Origin: Betaproteobacteria bacterium
Lineage (GTDB): Bacteria; Pseudomonadota; Gammaproteobacteria; Burkholderiales; Burkholderiaceae_C
Length of the DNA: 61,193 nt
Direction: 5' to 3'
Assembly (NCBI GenBank): GCA_009919175.1
Contig: RGCL01000010.1
Location: forward strand, 1-61,193
The position numbers were made by a program, and so were the translations under genes. Positions 18,677 through 29,807 of this stretch are shown here, piece by piece. How positions within the stretch are numbered: the first letter of the stretch is position 1; every line of letters starts with the position of its first letter. The notes under the pieces are model-generated. The model saw only the letters and a program-made list of their open reading frames with translations. It was not told the DNA's origin and searched no databases.

Positions 18677-18682
18677 TAGACT
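18677..18682 (+). promoter_or_regulatory. -10-like element of the TDT transporter, leaderless geometry
   Basis: TAGACT ends 6 bases before the ATG at 18689 with TGCGGC between and no ribosome binding site. A -35 candidate TTGGCC is only 13 bases away, so support is partial. An inverted repeat GTCAC-AG-GTGAC lies just upstream at about 18644-18655, close to the divergent deacetylase start. Confidence 0.35.
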
Positions 18683-18688
18683 TGCGGC

Positions 18689-19699
18689 ATGAATGATTCC
18701 TCTGCCATGCCCTCTTCCACCGCCAGCGCTTCGCAGCTGGCGCACCTGTCTGTGGTCTGGTTCGTGCCCGTGATGGGCTGGGCCGGCCTGGCCTTGGCCT
18801 GGCGGGCTGCCGGACTGCACTGGCCCTGGGCGCACACCGTGTCGACCGTGGCGGCTTCGGTGGCCGCAGCCTGGCTGGGCTTCATGCTCCTGGCTCAGGC
18901 GCTGCGGCTGTTGCGCCATCCGCAGGCCATGGCCGCCGATGCGGCACATCCCGTGCGGCGCAATGCCTTTGCGGCCGCGCCCATCTCCCTGGCCTTGCTG
19001 CTGGCCTGGACCGAATCGGCCTTGGCCTTGCCGCGCGAGGGGCTGGTGGTGGGCTTTGTCATCGCATCGGTGTGGCAATGGCTCACCACGCTGTGGATCC
19101 TCAGCCGCTGGCTCAAACCCGGTCCCGCCAGCGAACAACCCTGGGTACTCATCAACCCCATGCTGATCATCCCCGTGGTGGGCAATGTGATCATGCCTCT
19201 GGTGGGGCTGCCCCTGGGTTTGAATGCCTGGTCATGGGCGCACCTGTCGATTGGCCTCTTCTTGTGGCCTGTGGTGGTGAGCCTGTTGCTGGTGCGCGTG
19301 ACGCTGGCTGGCGGTCTGCCCCCACCTTTGCAACCGACTTGGTTCATCCAGTTGGCCCCACCATCGGTGTTGGGCGCCTTGGCCCTGTCATCGCAAGCCC
19401 CCAGCATCTGGGTGTGGCTGTGCTGGGGTTTTGCGCTGTTCGTGCTCACCTGGGTGCTCACCACCTGGCAAAGCCTCAAGGCCTTGCCTTTTGGCATGCC
19501 GCATTGGGGCATGAGCTTTCCAAGCATGGCCTTCACCGCCCTCACCTTGCGCCTGACCCAAACCCCTGAAGGTGGTTGGCTCTTGCCCCTGGCCATGCTG
19601 CTGTTGGCCCTGGGCAGCGCCTTGCTGCTGTGGCTCACCGCCATGAGCTGGCGCCAGCGCGCCGCCTTGCTCAGGCCAGAACAAGCCCATGCCAAATGA
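18689..19699 (+). CDS. TDT-family C4-dicarboxylate/sulfite exporter (TehA/SLAC1-like)
   Basis: A 336-residue membrane protein with about ten hydrophobic segments and the TDT pattern, including NPMLIIPVVGNVIMPLVG and the C-terminal LPFGMPHWGMSFPSMAFT segments. The family includes malate transporters of yeast, tellurite-linked TehA and the plant anion channel SLAC1. It ends 100 bases before the malate synthase gene in the same direction, which makes a C4-dicarboxylate substrate attractive but unproven. Confidence 0.8.
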   Translation: MNDSSAMPSSTASASQLAHLSVVWFVPVMGWAGLALAWRAAGLHWPWAHTVSTVAASVAAAWLGFMLLAQALRLLRHPQAMAADAAHPVRRNAFAAAPISLALLLAWTESALALPREGLVVGFVIASVWQWLTTLWILSRWLKPGPASEQPWVLINPMLIIPVVGNVIMPLVGLPLGLNAWSWAHLSIGLFLWPVVVSLLLVRVTLAGGLPPPLQPTWFIQLAPPSVLGALALSSQAPSIWVWLCWGFALFVLTWVLTTWQSLKALPFGMPHWGMSFPSMAFTALTLRLTQTPEGGWLLPLAMLLLALGSALLLWLTAMSWRQRAALLRPEQAHAK

Positions 19700-19799
19700 A
19701 TGGGAACGCTTATCATCTTTGTTTTCCCTAAACCAAGCTCATTGCCGCGCTGGTGTCTGATCGGTGCGCGCGCAGGGCGATTCGAGTAAGAGGCTTTCC

Positions 19800-22025
19800 A
19801 TGACCGCACGCACGACCGAACACCGTTTGCACGTCGCCAACGAACTGCATCAATTCATTGAACAACAGCTCTTGCCCGCCGTGGGTGTGAAAAGCGCTGC
19901 TTTCTGGAAGGGCTTTGATGCCATCGTGGCTGACCTCGCCCCCCGCAACATCGCCTTGCTTGCTGAACGCGACCGCCTGCAATCGGCGCTGGACGATTGG
20001 CACCGCGCCCACCCCGGCCCCATTGCCAAGGCCGCTGACATGAAGGCCTATCAAAAGTTCCTGCATCAGATTGGTTACATGGTGCCCGAGCCCAAATCAG
20101 CCCAGGCCACCACACAGAATGTGGATGACGAGCTGGCCAAGCTCGCTGGCCCGCAATTGGTGGTGCCCATCCTCAATGCCCGCTATGCCCTCAATGCGGC
20201 CAATGCACGCTGGGGGTCGCTCTACGACGCGCTCTACGGCACCGATGCACTCTCCGAGGCCGATGGCTGCGAGCGGGGCACGGGCTACAACCCCAAGCGT
20301 GGCGCCAAGGTCATCAACTACTGCCGCCATGTGCTGGACCGCTGCGCGCCGCTGAAAAAAGGCTCCCATGTGGACAGCGTGGGCTATGCCATGGTCAAGG
20401 GTGAGCTGGTGGTGAGCCTCAAAGATGGCAGCCGCAGCAAGCTGGCCGATGCCAAACAATGTGTGGGCTACCAGGGCGATGCGGCCAAACCCAGCGCCGT
20501 GCTGTTTGTCCACCACGGCCTGCACCTGGACCTGCAATTCAACAGCCAGCACCCCATTGGCAAGACCGATCCCGCTGGCGTGTGTGACCTCGTGGCCGAA
20601 TCCGCGCTCTCCACCATCCTGGACCTGGAAGACTCGGTGGCTGCGGTGGATGCCCAAGACAAGGTGCTGGCCTATCGCAACTGGATGGGCATTCTGGACG
20701 GCAGCCTGAGCGAGACCGTGAGCAAGGGCGGCAAGTCCTTCACCCGCACCCTCAACCCCGATCGCCACTACACCAAGCCCAGTGGCAAAGGCCAGGTGAG
20801 CCTGCACGGCCGCTCGCTGCTGTTCGTGCGCAACGTGGGTCACCTGATGACCAACCCGGCCATCCTCTACACCGATGCGCAAGGCCAATCGCGCGAAATC
20901 CCCGAAGGCATCCTCGACGCCGTCATCACCACCACGATTGCCCTCGTCGACTTGCACAAGAAAAAGGATCACCCCTTGCGCAACAGCCGCACGGGCAGCG
21001 TCTACATCGTCAAGCCCAAGATGCACGGCCCGGCCGAAGTGGCCTTTGCCGACGAACTCTTTGGGCGCGTGGAAAAGATGCTGGGTCTCAAGCCCTCCAC
21101 CGTCAAGCTGGGCATCATGGATGAAGAGCGCCGCACCAGCGTCAACCTCAAGGCCTGCATTGCCGCTGCCAAGAGCCGCGTGGCTTTCATCAACACCGGC
21201 TTTTTGGATCGCACCGGCGACGAGATGCACACCTGCATGCTGGGCGGTCCCGTGATGCGCAAGGGCGACATGAAAACCAGCGCCTGGCTCACCGCCTACG
21301 AGAAGAACAACGTCATGGTGGGCTTGCAGTGCGGCCTGCGCGGGCGCGCCCAGATCGGCAAAGGCATGTGGGCCATGCCCGACCTCATGGCCGACATGCT
21401 CAAAGCCAAAATCGCTCACCCCATGGCGGGCGCCAACACCGCTTGGGTGCCCAGCCCCACAGCGGCCACCTTGCACGCCATGCACTACCACCAGGTTCAT
21501 GTGGGTCAATTGCAAAAGCAAATGGAAAAAGGCTTTGCCAAGCAAGATGCCAAGGCTGCCCGCCAGGCGGTGCTCAACGACTTGCTCCACTTCCCCGTGG
21601 TGGCTGCGGCCAATTGGACCGCCGAGCAAAAGCAGGCCGAACTCGACAACAACGCCCAGGGCATTCTGGGCTATGTGGTGCGCTGGGTGGACCAGGGCGT
21701 GGGCTGCTCCAAGGTGCCCGACATCAATGGCGTGGGCCTCATGGAAGACCGCGCCACGCTGCGCATTTCCAGCCAGCACATGGCCAACTGGCTGCACCAC
21801 GGCGTGGTGAGCGAGCAGCAGGTGCGCGAGACCTTCGAGCGCATGGCCAAGGTGGTGGACGGACAAAACGCGGGCGACGCGGCCTATCACCCCATGGCTG
21901 GCCACTTTGCACAAAGTGCGGCCTACAAGGCGGCCTGCGATCTGGTCTTCAAGGGCAAGGAGCAGCCCAGTGGCTACACCGAGCCTTTGCTGCACGCCTG
22001 GCGTCTGAAGGTCAAGGCCGCTTGA
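19800..22025 (+). CDS. glcB: Malate synthase G
   Basis: Condenses glyoxylate with acetyl-CoA to malate for growth on glycolate or C2 compounds. The 741-residue protein is the long isoform: [20 protein letters not shown] and the conserved [13 protein letters not shown]-type block. The start at ATG 19800 follows a GTAAGAGGC ribosome binding site. No glycolate oxidase or isocitrate lyase gene is in the window. Its end overlaps the convergent photolyase-like gene by 14 bases. Confidence 0.96.
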   Translation: MTARTTEHRLHVANELHQFIEQQLLPAVGVKSAAFWKGFDAIVADLAPRNIALLAERDRLQSALDDWHRAHPGPIAKAADMKAYQKFLHQIGYMVPEPKSAQATTQNVDDELAKLAGPQLVVPILNARYALNAANARWGSLYDALYGTDALSEADGCERGTGYNPKRGAKVINYCRHVLDRCAPLKKGSHVDSVGYAMVKGELVVSLKDGSRSKLADAKQCVGYQGDAAKPSAVLFVHHGLHLDLQFNSQHPIGKTDPAGVCDLVAESALSTILDLEDSVAAVDAQDKVLAYRNWMGILDGSLSETVSKGGKSFTRTLNPDRHYTKPSGKGQVSLHGRSLLFVRNVGHLMTNPAILYTDAQGQSREIPEGILDAVITTTIALVDLHKKKDHPLRNSRTGSVYIVKPKMHGPAEVAFADELFGRVEKMLGLKPSTVKLGIMDEERRTSVNLKACIAAAKSRVAFINTGFLDRTGDEMHTCMLGGPVMRKGDMKTSAWLTAYEKNNVMVGLQCGLRGRAQIGKGMWAMPDLMADMLKAKIAHPMAGANTAWVPSPTAATLHAMHYHQVHVGQLQKQMEKGFAKQDAKAARQAVLNDLLHFPVVAAANWTAEQKQAELDNNAQGILGYVVRWVDQGVGCSKVPDINGVGLMEDRATLRISSQHMANWLHHGVVSEQQVRETFERMAKVVDGQNAGDAAYHPMAGHFAQSAAYKAACDLVFKGKEQPSGYTEPLLHAWRLKVKAA

Positions 22026-23307
22026 AGTTGGCCTGAATCGGCGGGGGGTTAATCTGGGCCAGCATCAGACCCAGGTTGCGCCCCGAGCGGTTGACCGCGT
22101 TCCACCATTTGCTGAACGAGGGCATGGGTTCCTCGAGTGTTGGCCACAGCCTGGGCCATTCGTGAACCACCCAGTTCACGCCCGGCCACAGGTTCATGTG
22201 CGGGTGCGCGTACACATGCACCTGCTTGGCGGCTGACAAGGCCTTGGCCCATTCTTGGGCATTGGCCATCCACACCTGATCGGCCATGTCTTTCATGCGC
22301 GCGCCCACAAAGCGCCAGCGCGCATGCCGCCAAGGCCATCTCTGCATGATGTGGGTCTCAAAGCCTGCCACCCGCACGGCATCGCTGGGCAAGCTGGCTG
22401 GCGCATGCCCCAGGCTCCAGGGATGAATGAACCAGACGTCGCGCTGCATGATGGCCTCTGGTGACACCGCGCCCGTCGTGATGGCCACATCCTCAGGCGG
22501 CAGCGCACTCACCTTGGGACACACCATGGGCTCGCGCGAGCCATCGCGTTGCGCAAAGGTGGCCTTGCTTTGTGCCATCCATTCGATGGTCTCCATGTCC
22601 TTGTCGATCACGGTGTTGAAGCTGTGCCAGTGCGATGGGGCATGCCTGGCCACGTTCTCGGCATTGAACAAATACGGCTTGCTGCTGGCCGTGCCCGTCA
22701 CCCATTGCCAGCTCAGGTGGTTGCTCGCCAACTCGCCGTCGAGCAGCAAGGCATGCATCCAGTCGGCGCCAACTCGCCAATGGACTTTGCGCAAATGCAC
22801 CAGGTAGCTCGCCAGCCACAAGCGCGCGTGGTTGTGCAAATAGCCCGTGTCATACAGCGCCTGAATCGACTGGTCGATCATGGGAATGCCTGAGGTGGCC
22901 GTCACGATGTCCTCGGGCATGTGATCGAGCAAGGTCATGGGGGGCAAAGGGCCGGCATGCAGGTCTTGCAAGATGCCGTCGCCCAGGTGGGCTTGCACAT
23001 GCAGGTGATATTCGCGCCAGCCCAGTTCGTAAATCAGCTTGTGCTGGATGGCCAGGCGATGTTTGCGGTGCAGGTACTCCGCCAACTGCGGCACGCTCAC
23101 CAGGCCATGCGTGAGATAGGGCGAGAGGCGAGTGACCGCGCCTTCGATGTGATTGCGGCTTTGGGCATAGCGATACGGGTGAATGGCCTCCAGCCGCATC
23201 TCCACCCCCTCGAGTGCGGGCGCGAACCAGTTGAAGTCCTGCAACTCACGCAGTCCGTCCTGGAGGCTAGGGCTCTCCAAGGTGTGCTCCTTCAGGATTG
23301 AAGGCAT
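22012..23307 (-). CDS. Photolyase/cryptochrome-like flavoprotein starting with the FAD domain
   Basis: A 431-residue protein whose first 225 residues match the FAD-binding half of photolyases: [13 protein letters not shown] (59-71), [10 protein letters not shown] (94-103), [13 protein letters not shown] (139-151), [13 protein letters not shown] (157-169), and [15 protein letters not shown] (188-202) with the flavin-contacting Asn. The N-terminal antenna domain is missing from the front. Residues about 287-400 ([31 protein letters not shown]) look like an alpha/beta fold, which may be that domain in the reverse order. It overlaps gshB by 16 bases and ends the bamE-to-gshB block. DNA repair or light signalling are both possible. 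Confidence 0.75.
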   Translation of the reverse strand: MPSILKEHTLESPSLQDGLRELQDFNWFAPALEGVEMRLEAIHPYRYAQSRNHIEGAVTRLSPYLTHGLVSVPQLAEYLHRKHRLAIQHKLIYELGWREYHLHVQAHLGDGILQDLHAGPLPPMTLLDHMPEDIVTATSGIPMIDQSIQALYDTGYLHNHARLWLASYLVHLRKVHWRVGADWMHALLLDGELASNHLSWQWVTGTASSKPYLFNAENVARHAPSHWHSFNTVIDKDMETIEWMAQSKATFAQRDGSREPMVCPKVSALPPEDVAITTGAVSPEAIMQRDVWFIHPWSLGHAPASLPSDAVRVAGFETHIMQRWPWRHARWRFVGARMKDMADQVWMANAQEWAKALSAAKQVHVYAHPHMNLWPGVNWVVHEWPRLWPTLEEPMPSFSKWWNAVNRSGRNLGLMLAQINPPPIQANFKRP

Positions 23308-24254
23308 TGAGTCAGTCCATCCCAGAACAGCGCGCCCACATCGCAGCCCGTCTGATCCATGATCTCGCGAAAGCAGGTGGGGCTGGTGACGTTGATCTCG
23401 GTGAGGCAAGCGCCAATGATGTCCAGCCCCATGAGCAGCAAACCGCGGCCTTGCAGGCGCTGGGCCACCGTCTGGGCAATGCGCAAATCGGATTCGCTCA
23501 CCGGCTGGGCCACGCCCTTGCCTCCGGCAGCCAGGTTGCCGCGCACCTCCCCGCCTTGGGGAATGCGTGCCAGGCAATAGGGCACCACCTCGCCCGCGAT
23601 GACCAGCACCCGCTTGTCGCCCTGGGTGATCTCGGGGATGTAGCGTTGCACCATCACCGATTGCGCGCCATCGCGATTGAGGGTTTCGATGATGCCGCCC
23701 AGATTCAGACCGTCTGGCCCCACGCGAAAAATGCCCATGCCTCCCATGCCGTCCAGGGGCTTGAGGATGATGTCGCCATGCTGTCGATGGAAGGCGCGGA
23801 TGTCATCGGCCTGGCGCGTCACCAGCGTCGGGCTGATGAGGTCGGCGCAGGCCATGATGGCCAGCTTTTCGGGGTGGTCGCGCAAGGCGCGCGGTGAATT
23901 GAAGACCCGAGCACCCTCTCGTTGGGCCTGTTCGAGCAAGTGCGTGGCATAGAAATACTCGCTGTCAAACGGTGGGTCGGCGCGCATGAGCACCACGCCA
24001 AAGTCGCGCAAGGCCTTGGTCTTGCTCGCTTGCACCTGAGCCCATTGCTGGGTGTGGGCATCGGCTGCGACATCGAGCAGGTGCAGGCGTTGCACCTGGG
24101 CTTGCACCGTCTGGCCGCTTTGCCAGAACACGTCACGCGGCGTGGTTAACCACACGGCATGGCCACGGCGCTGGGCCTCGCGCATCATCACATAGGTGGT
24201 GTCCTTGTAGACCTTGAAGTCTTCAACCGGATAGGCAACAAAGAGGACATCCAT
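23292..24254 (-). CDS. gshB: Glutathione synthetase
   Basis: Adds glycine to gamma-glutamylcysteine. The 320-residue ATP-grasp protein opens with MDVLFVAYPVEDFKVYKDTT and shows KPLDGMGGMGIFR, QRYIPEITQGDKR and NVTSPTCFREI. The size fits the proteobacterial GshB. kup lies 14 bases upstream and the photolyase-like gene overlaps the end. gshA is two genes away, separated from it only by kup. Confidence 0.96.
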   Translation of the reverse strand: MDVLFVAYPVEDFKVYKDTTYVMMREAQRRGHAVWLTTPRDVFWQSGQTVQAQVQRLHLLDVAADAHTQQWAQVQASKTKALRDFGVVLMRADPPFDSEYFYATHLLEQAQREGARVFNSPRALRDHPEKLAIMACADLISPTLVTRQADDIRAFHRQHGDIILKPLDGMGGMGIFRVGPDGLNLGGIIETLNRDGAQSVMVQRYIPEITQGDKRVLVIAGEVVPYCLARIPQGGEVRGNLAAGGKGVAQPVSESDLRIAQTVAQRLQGRGLLLMGLDIIGACLTEINVTSPTCFREIMDQTGCDVGALFWDGLTQCLQS

Positions 24255-24268
24255 GGGGGCTTTCTGGC

Positions 24269-26140
24269 TCAGATCTCGATCTTGCTGCCCAACTCCACCA
24301 CGGAGTTGCTGGGCAGCTTGAGGAAGTCAGCCGCCGCGCTGGCGTTGAGGTGCATTTGGGCAAAGAGCTTTTCGCGCCAGGTGGCCATGCCACCGCCCAC
24401 GCGGGGAACGATGGAATCTCGCGAAAGAAAGTAGCTCGTGGTCATGGGGTCCACCTCGAAGCCCTGGCCGCGAATGAGCGACAGCGCCGAGGGCACATCG
24501 GGGTCATTCTTGAAACCGTAGTGAATGATCACGCGCCAGCAGTCGTGGCCCAGGGGCTCCACCACCAGGCGCTTGTCCATGGGGATCCAGGGCACTTCGT
24601 GGTTTTGCACGGACACAAACAAGTTGGTCTGGTGCAGGACCTTGTTGTGCTTGAGGTTGTGCAGCATGGCATTGGGCACACTTTCCGGGTCCGCATTGAG
24701 GAAGACCGCCGTGCCCGCCACACGGGTCGGTGGCGCAACAAAGACGGCATCCAGAAAGTCCGACAGGCTCAAAGCATCCTGGCGCTGCTTGTTGGTGAGC
24801 AGCTCACGGCCATCGCGCCAAGTCAGCATGAGGGTGAGCACGGCCCCGGCAATGACCAGCGGGAACCAGCCGCCGTCGGCCAGCTTGAGCAGATTGGAAG
24901 CCCAGAAGAAAAAGTCCACCACGAAAAAGATGGAGGTCGCACCAATGCACAGCCACAGGGGGTACTTCCAGGTGTAGCGGATCACAAAGAAGGTGAGCAC
25001 GGTGGTGATGAGCATGTCGGTGCACACCGCAATGCCGTAGGCCGCTGCCAGGTTGCTGGAGGACTTGAACATCAGCACGGCGAGCACGATGGCCACAAAC
25101 AGGCCCCAGTTGACGATGGGCATGTAGATCTGACCTGTGTCGCGCACACTGGTGTGCTGGACCTGCAGGCGCGGCAAAAAGCCCAGCTGAATGACTTGCT
25201 TGGTGACGCTGAATGCGCCCGAGATCAAGGCCTGCGAGGCAATCACCGTGGCCGCCGTGGCCAAGCCCACCAAGGGGTAGAGCAGCCAGTCGGGCGCCAT
25301 CAGGAAGAAGGGGTTTTCCTTGGCTTCGGGGTTGGAGAGCAGCAAGGCCCCTTGGCCAAAATAGTTCAGGGTGAGCGAGGGCATGACGATGACAAACCAG
25401 GCCAGGCGGATGGGTTGGCGACCAAAGTGCCCCATGTCGGCATAGAGGGCTTCACCACCGGTCACGCACAAGACCACCGCACCCAGGATGATGAAGGTGG
25501 TGCCGGGTTGCTCAACGATGAACCGGAATGCGTAGTAGGGGCTGATCGCCCACAGGATGCCGGGGTTGGCAGCGATGTGATAGATGCCCAATCCTGCAAT
25601 GACGATGAACCACACGGCGGTGATGGGGCCAAAGAACTTGCCAATGCCCCCCGTGCCGCGCTTTTGCACCCAAAAGAGCAAAAACAAAATCACCAGGGTG
25701 AGTGGGATCACATATTTGGAGAAGCCCGGGGAGATGACCTGCAGGCCTTCAACCGCCGAGAGCACCGAAATGGCCGGGGTGATCACGCCATCGCCATAGA
25801 ACAGACAGGTGCCAAAAATCCCCACCAGCATCAACACAGACCTCAGCCGGGGTTTGTCTCGCACCGAGGAAGAGGCCAAGGCCAGCATGGCCACCAGGCC
25901 ACCTTCGCCATTGTTGTCCGCGCGCAGCACCAGCGTCACATACTTGATGGAAACGATGGTGGTGAGCGTCCAGAAAAACAGCGACAAGATGCCAAAGACG
26001 TTGTCGGGCGTGAAGGCCACATGCCCGGATGCAAACACTTCTTTGACGGCATACAGCACCGAGGTGCCAATGTCGCCATACACGACGCCCAGGGCGCCCA
26101 GGGTGAGCCCTGCCAGGGCATTCTTGTTGTTCGAACTCAT
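24269..26140 (-). CDS. kup: Low-affinity potassium uptake protein Kup
   Basis: A potassium/proton symporter of the inner membrane. The 623-residue protein has about twelve transmembrane segments, the KUP signature [17 protein letters not shown] near the N-terminus, and a C-terminal cytoplasmic domain. The start is ATG 26138-26140 ([11 protein letters not shown]), one base after the gshA stop. It lies between gshA and gshB, an unusual place for a K+ importer. In bacteria glutathione adducts gate K+ efflux channels KefB/C, so a link to K+ homeostasis is thinkable. Confidence 0.95.
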   Translation of the reverse strand: MSSNNKNALAGLTLGALGVVYGDIGTSVLYAVKEVFASGHVAFTPDNVFGILSLFFWTLTTIVSIKYVTLVLRADNNGEGGLVAMLALASSSVRDKPRLRSVLMLVGIFGTCLFYGDGVITPAISVLSAVEGLQVISPGFSKYVIPLTLVILFLLFWVQKRGTGGIGKFFGPITAVWFIVIAGLGIYHIAANPGILWAISPYYAFRFIVEQPGTTFIILGAVVLCVTGGEALYADMGHFGRQPIRLAWFVIVMPSLTLNYFGQGALLLSNPEAKENPFFLMAPDWLLYPLVGLATAATVIASQALISGAFSVTKQVIQLGFLPRLQVQHTSVRDTGQIYMPIVNWGLFVAIVLAVLMFKSSSNLAAAYGIAVCTDMLITTVLTFFVIRYTWKYPLWLCIGATSIFFVVDFFFWASNLLKLADGGWFPLVIAGAVLTLMLTWRDGRELLTNKQRQDALSLSDFLDAVFVAPPTRVAGTAVFLNADPESVPNAMLHNLKHNKVLHQTNLFVSVQNHEVPWIPMDKRLVVEPLGHDCWRVIIHYGFKNDPDVPSALSLIRGQGFEVDPMTTSYFLSRDSIVPRVGGGMATWREKLFAQMHLNASAAADFLKLPSNSVVELGSKIEI

Positions 26141-26141
26141 G

Positions 26142-27437
26142 TCAGTCGTACTGCTCGGCTTGCGGGTCATGGGCTTCAAGCTCGAGGCTTGCCGCCAGCA
26201 TGGCCAATCGGCCAATCACTCCATACATGTAAAAACGGTTGGGGGTGCTCAAACCCGGCTTGACACCGGGCTGGGGCGTGTGCGCACTTTGCTCAAACGC
26301 CAGGGGCACAAAGCTCGATCCCGGCGCATTGAGGTTTTCATCCACACCGCGCTCGGCATGAACGCGATAAAAGCCGCCGACCACGTAACGGTCCATCATG
26401 TAGACGACCGGTTCGGCCACGGCATCGTTGAGGCGTTCGTGCGTGATCACGCCTTCTTGGATGATGACTTCATTGACGGCCTGCCCGTCTTTGATGACGC
26501 TCATCTTGTTGCGGGTGCGGCGGTTGAGTTGATCGACCTCTTTGGCATCGCGCACCGTCATGATGCCCATGCCATACGTTCCGTTGTCGGCCTTGATCAC
26601 CACAAAAGGCTTTTCGAGGATGCCGTATTCCTTGTACTTGCGGCGAATGCGCGTGAGCAAGGCATCGACCTCTTCTCGCACGCACTCAAAGCCCGTGCCT
26701 TCATTGAAGTTGACCTGGCCGCATTGAGAAAACATGGGGTTGATGAGCCAGGGGTCGATGCCCAGCATCTTGCCAAAGCGCTTGGAGACCTCTTCGTAGG
26801 TGGTGAAGTGGTGGGTCTTGCGCCGCACATGCCAGCCCGCATGCAAGGGGGGCAAGAGGAACTGCTCGTTGAGGTCTTCCAAAATGCCTGGCACCCCGGC
26901 GCTCAAGTCGTTGTTGAGCAAGATGGTGCAGGGGTCGAAGTTCTTCAGACCCAGGCGGCGCTGGGTGCGAATCACCGGCTCGAGCAACACGCTGTCGCCC
27001 GAGGGCAGGTCGATGGTGGTGTCGGTCTTGATGTCCGGATTGATGGAGCCAATGCGCACATTCAGGCCAGCCATGTGGAAGATGCGCTGCAACTGAGCCA
27101 CGTTGCTCAGGTAGAACAGGTTGCGCGTGTGGTTCTCGGGGATGAGTAAGAGGTTGCGCGCCTCGGGGCAGATTTTTTCAATGGCCGCCATGGCCGCCTG
27201 GACGGCCAGGGGCAGCATCTCGGAGGTCAGGTTGTTCCAGCCGCCAGGATAGAGGTTGGTGTCCACGGGCGCGAGCTTGAAGCCCGCATTGCGGATGTCC
27301 ACCGAGCAGTAAAAGGGGGGCGTGTGCTCCATCCATTCCAGGCGAAACCAGCGCTCGATGGCGGGCATGGAATCGATGATGCGCTGCTCGAGTTCGTTGA
27401 TGGGACCGGTGAGGGCCGTGATGAGATGAGGCACCAT
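26142..27437 (-). CDS. gshA: Glutamate-cysteine ligase, betaproteobacterial type
   Basis: Makes gamma-glutamylcysteine, the first step of glutathione synthesis. The 431-residue protein is not the Escherichia coli type but the form found in Acidithiobacillus and betaproteobacteria. Conserved-looking stretches include [22 protein letters not shown] and [14 protein letters not shown]. It follows proA by 15 bases, and its stop is one base from the kup start, so the genes are probably translated from one mRNA. Confidence 0.93.
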   Translation of the reverse strand: MVPHLITALTGPINELEQRIIDSMPAIERWFRLEWMEHTPPFYCSVDIRNAGFKLAPVDTNLYPGGWNNLTSEMLPLAVQAAMAAIEKICPEARNLLLIPENHTRNLFYLSNVAQLQRIFHMAGLNVRIGSINPDIKTDTTIDLPSGDSVLLEPVIRTQRRLGLKNFDPCTILLNNDLSAGVPGILEDLNEQFLLPPLHAGWHVRRKTHHFTTYEEVSKRFGKMLGIDPWLINPMFSQCGQVNFNEGTGFECVREEVDALLTRIRRKYKEYGILEKPFVVIKADNGTYGMGIMTVRDAKEVDQLNRRTRNKMSVIKDGQAVNEVIIQEGVITHERLNDAVAEPVVYMMDRYVVGGFYRVHAERGVDENLNAPGSSFVPLAFEQSAHTPQPGVKPGLSTPNRFYMYGVIGRLAMLAASLELEAHDPQAEQYD

Positions 27438-27452
27438 GGGAATAACCGCTTT

Positions 27453-28742
27453 TCAGTGACGGGTTTGGCCTTCGCCCAAAACCACATATTTCAGGGAGGT
27501 CAGGCCTTCGACCCCTACAGGGCCACGGGCATGGAATTTATCGGTCGAGATGCCGATTTCGGCACCGAGCCCATATTCAAAGCCATCCGCAAATCGCGTG
27601 CTGGCGTTGATCATGACGCTGGCCGAATCGACTTCGCGCAAAAACCGCTGCCCATGCACATGATCGCGCGTGAGGATGGCATCGGTGTGATGCGAGGAAT
27701 AGTGATTGATGTGGGCAATGGCTTGGTCCAGGCCAGCCACCACCTTGATGCTGATGATGGGCGCGAGGTATTCCTCGTACCAGTCTTGCTCGGTGGCATC
27801 GACCACCTTGGCGCCTGGCACGCCTTGCAGCAAGGCCTTGGCCTCGGGGCAACAGCGCATCTCCACCCCTTTCTGAGCGAACACTTGAGCGATGCGCGGC
27901 AGAAAGCGCGCAGCCACGCCCTTGGCCACCAGCAGGCTTTCGGTGGCGTTGCAGGGGCTGTACTTCTGGGTCTTGGCGTTGTCCACCACGGTCAAGGCCA
28001 TGTCCAGATCGCAGGGGTCATCCACATAGGTGTGGCAGTTGCCATCGAGGTGCTTGATCACCGGCACCTTGGCTTCGCGGCTGATGCGCTCGATCAGGCC
28101 TTTGCCGCCGCGCGGGATGATGACATCCACCCACTGGGGCATGGCAATGAGCAAGCCCACGGCTTCGCGGTCGGTGGTGGGGATGAGTTGAACGGCCTCG
28201 GGGGGCAAGCCGGCTTCGCCCAGGGCTTGCTGCACACAGCGGGTCAAAGCCTGGTTGGATTCGATGGCCTCGGAGCCGCCGCGCAGGATGCAGGCATTGC
28301 CCGACTTGATCGACAGGGAGGCGGCCTCGATGGTGACGTTGGGGCGGCTTTCGTAAATCATGCCAAAGACACCGATGGGCACCCGCATTTGCCCCACGCG
28401 AATGCCGCTGGGCAATTGGGACAGACCGCTCACCTGGCCAATGATGTCGGGCATGGCGGCGAGTTGTTCGCAGCCTTGGGCACAGGTTTGCAAGGTTTTG
28501 GCATCCAGCTTGAGTCGATCGAGCATGGGGCCTTGCAAGCCGTTGGCCGCCGCACGCTGGACTTCCTGTTCGTTCACGGCCTGCAAGGCCGGGCTTTGTT
28601 CGCGCAACAGGCGCGCGAGCGCATGCAAGGCACGCTGGCGCTGCGCGGCGCTGGACTGCGCCATGCGATGGGACGCTTGCCGAGCTTGCGCGCCCAGGGC
28701 TTCAAGCGTGTCGTGAAGGGTGTGCACCGTCATACGGCTCAT
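27453..28742 (-). CDS. proA: Gamma-glutamyl phosphate reductase
   Basis: The second step of proline synthesis, reducing gamma-glutamyl phosphate to glutamate semialdehyde. The 429-residue aldehyde-dehydrogenase-like protein shows [12 protein letters not shown] and the catalytic Cys in [13 protein letters not shown]. It starts inside the end of holA (ATG 28740-28742, alternative ATG 28731-28733). ProB is not in the window. The gene precedes gshA, both drawing on glutamate, which may be coincidental. Confidence 0.95.
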   Translation of the reverse strand: MSRMTVHTLHDTLEALGAQARQASHRMAQSSAAQRQRALHALARLLREQSPALQAVNEQEVQRAAANGLQGPMLDRLKLDAKTLQTCAQGCEQLAAMPDIIGQVSGLSQLPSGIRVGQMRVPIGVFGMIYESRPNVTIEAASLSIKSGNACILRGGSEAIESNQALTRCVQQALGEAGLPPEAVQLIPTTDREAVGLLIAMPQWVDVIIPRGGKGLIERISREAKVPVIKHLDGNCHTYVDDPCDLDMALTVVDNAKTQKYSPCNATESLLVAKGVAARFLPRIAQVFAQKGVEMRCCPEAKALLQGVPGAKVVDATEQDWYEEYLAPIISIKVVAGLDQAIAHINHYSSHHTDAILTRDHVHGQRFLREVDSASVMINASTRFADGFEYGLGAEIGISTDKFHARGPVGVEGLTSLKYVVLGEGQTRH

Positions 28743-29787
28743 TTTGACAGACTCGGGTCATGCGCTGTGCCCAGTCCGCCAGGGCTGACCAGGCATCCTG
28801 GGGCCAATTCGGGTGGCGCAAGCCCTTGACCACCCCGTCCACCTGATGGGCCATCTGCAACCACTGCCGCAAAAGGGCGGGGCTAAGCCGGGGCAGGATG
28901 CGCTCAAAGAGGCGCTCGCGCACACCCCAGATGCGTTGTTCCCTCAAGGCCATGGCCATGGGCTGCCCGTCTTGCACCGCCTGCTTGAGCCGGTAGAGGG
29001 CGCGCACATCGTCAGCCAGGGTGTAGTGCACCAGCACGGCGGCCACGCCTTCGCCTTGCAGACCATCGAGCATGCGCTGCACGCGGGCGCTGCGCCCCGT
29101 CCAGACGGCATCGCGCAGTTGGAACACGTCGTAGCGCGCCACATTGAGCACGGCTTGCTCGACGGCCTCCAGGCTCAACTCGCCTGCGGGGTGCAGCAAG
29201 GCGAGCTTTTCTATTTCCTGATGGGCAGCGAGCAAATTGCCCTCCACACGGTCAGCAAAAAAGGCCAGGGTTTGGGCACCAGCCTCGCCATCGGCCACGC
29301 GCTGGCCGTGGCGGGCAAGGCGCTGGGCTATCCAGGCTGGCAAGGCCTGACGCGAGACAGGGTCCACCTGAATCCAGGCGCCGTTGTGCACCAGGGCATT
29401 GACCCAGCCCGATTTGCGCTGGGTGGCGTCCAGCGCTGGCACCACCACCATGCCCATCACCGCGTCGTCTTGCTGGAGTTGTTCAGCCCAGTCCTGCAAG
29501 GCCTGGCTGCCCTCTTTGCCAGGCTTGCCCGTGGGGATTTGCACCTCGATGAGCTTGCGATCGGCAAACAAGCCCAGACTGGCCGTTTGCTGGGAGAGCA
29601 CCCGCCAATCGAAATCATTGCCCGAGGCGATGACCACCTCGCGCTCGGCCACGCCCTGGGCACGCGCGGCCTGACGAATCGCATCCTGGGCTTCCATGGC
29701 TTGCAAGGGCTCGTCGCCACACACCACATAGAGCTTGCGCAAGCCCTTTTGCAAGTGCTCAGGCAAGCGTGAGAGAAGGACATCCAT
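28702..29787 (-). CDS. holA: DNA polymerase III delta subunit
   Basis: The clamp-loader subunit that opens the beta clamp. The 361-residue protein has the HolA layout: N-terminal [20 protein letters not shown], a beta-clamp interacting segment, and the helical C-terminal domain. It follows lptE by 20 bases. The leuS-lptE-holA-proA order is typical of betaproteobacteria. Confidence 0.94.
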   Translation of the reverse strand: MDVLLSRLPEHLQKGLRKLYVVCGDEPLQAMEAQDAIRQAARAQGVAEREVVIASGNDFDWRVLSQQTASLGLFADRKLIEVQIPTGKPGKEGSQALQDWAEQLQQDDAVMGMVVVPALDATQRKSGWVNALVHNGAWIQVDPVSRQALPAWIAQRLARHGQRVADGEAGAQTLAFFADRVEGNLLAAHQEIEKLALLHPAGELSLEAVEQAVLNVARYDVFQLRDAVWTGRSARVQRMLDGLQGEGVAAVLVHYTLADDVRALYRLKQAVQDGQPMAMALREQRIWGVRERLFERILPRLSPALLRQWLQMAHQVDGVVKGLRHPNWPQDAWSALADWAQRMTRVCQNEPYDGAHPSRHA

Positions 29788-29807
29788 GGGCGCGGTCGCC
29801 GGCGCTC

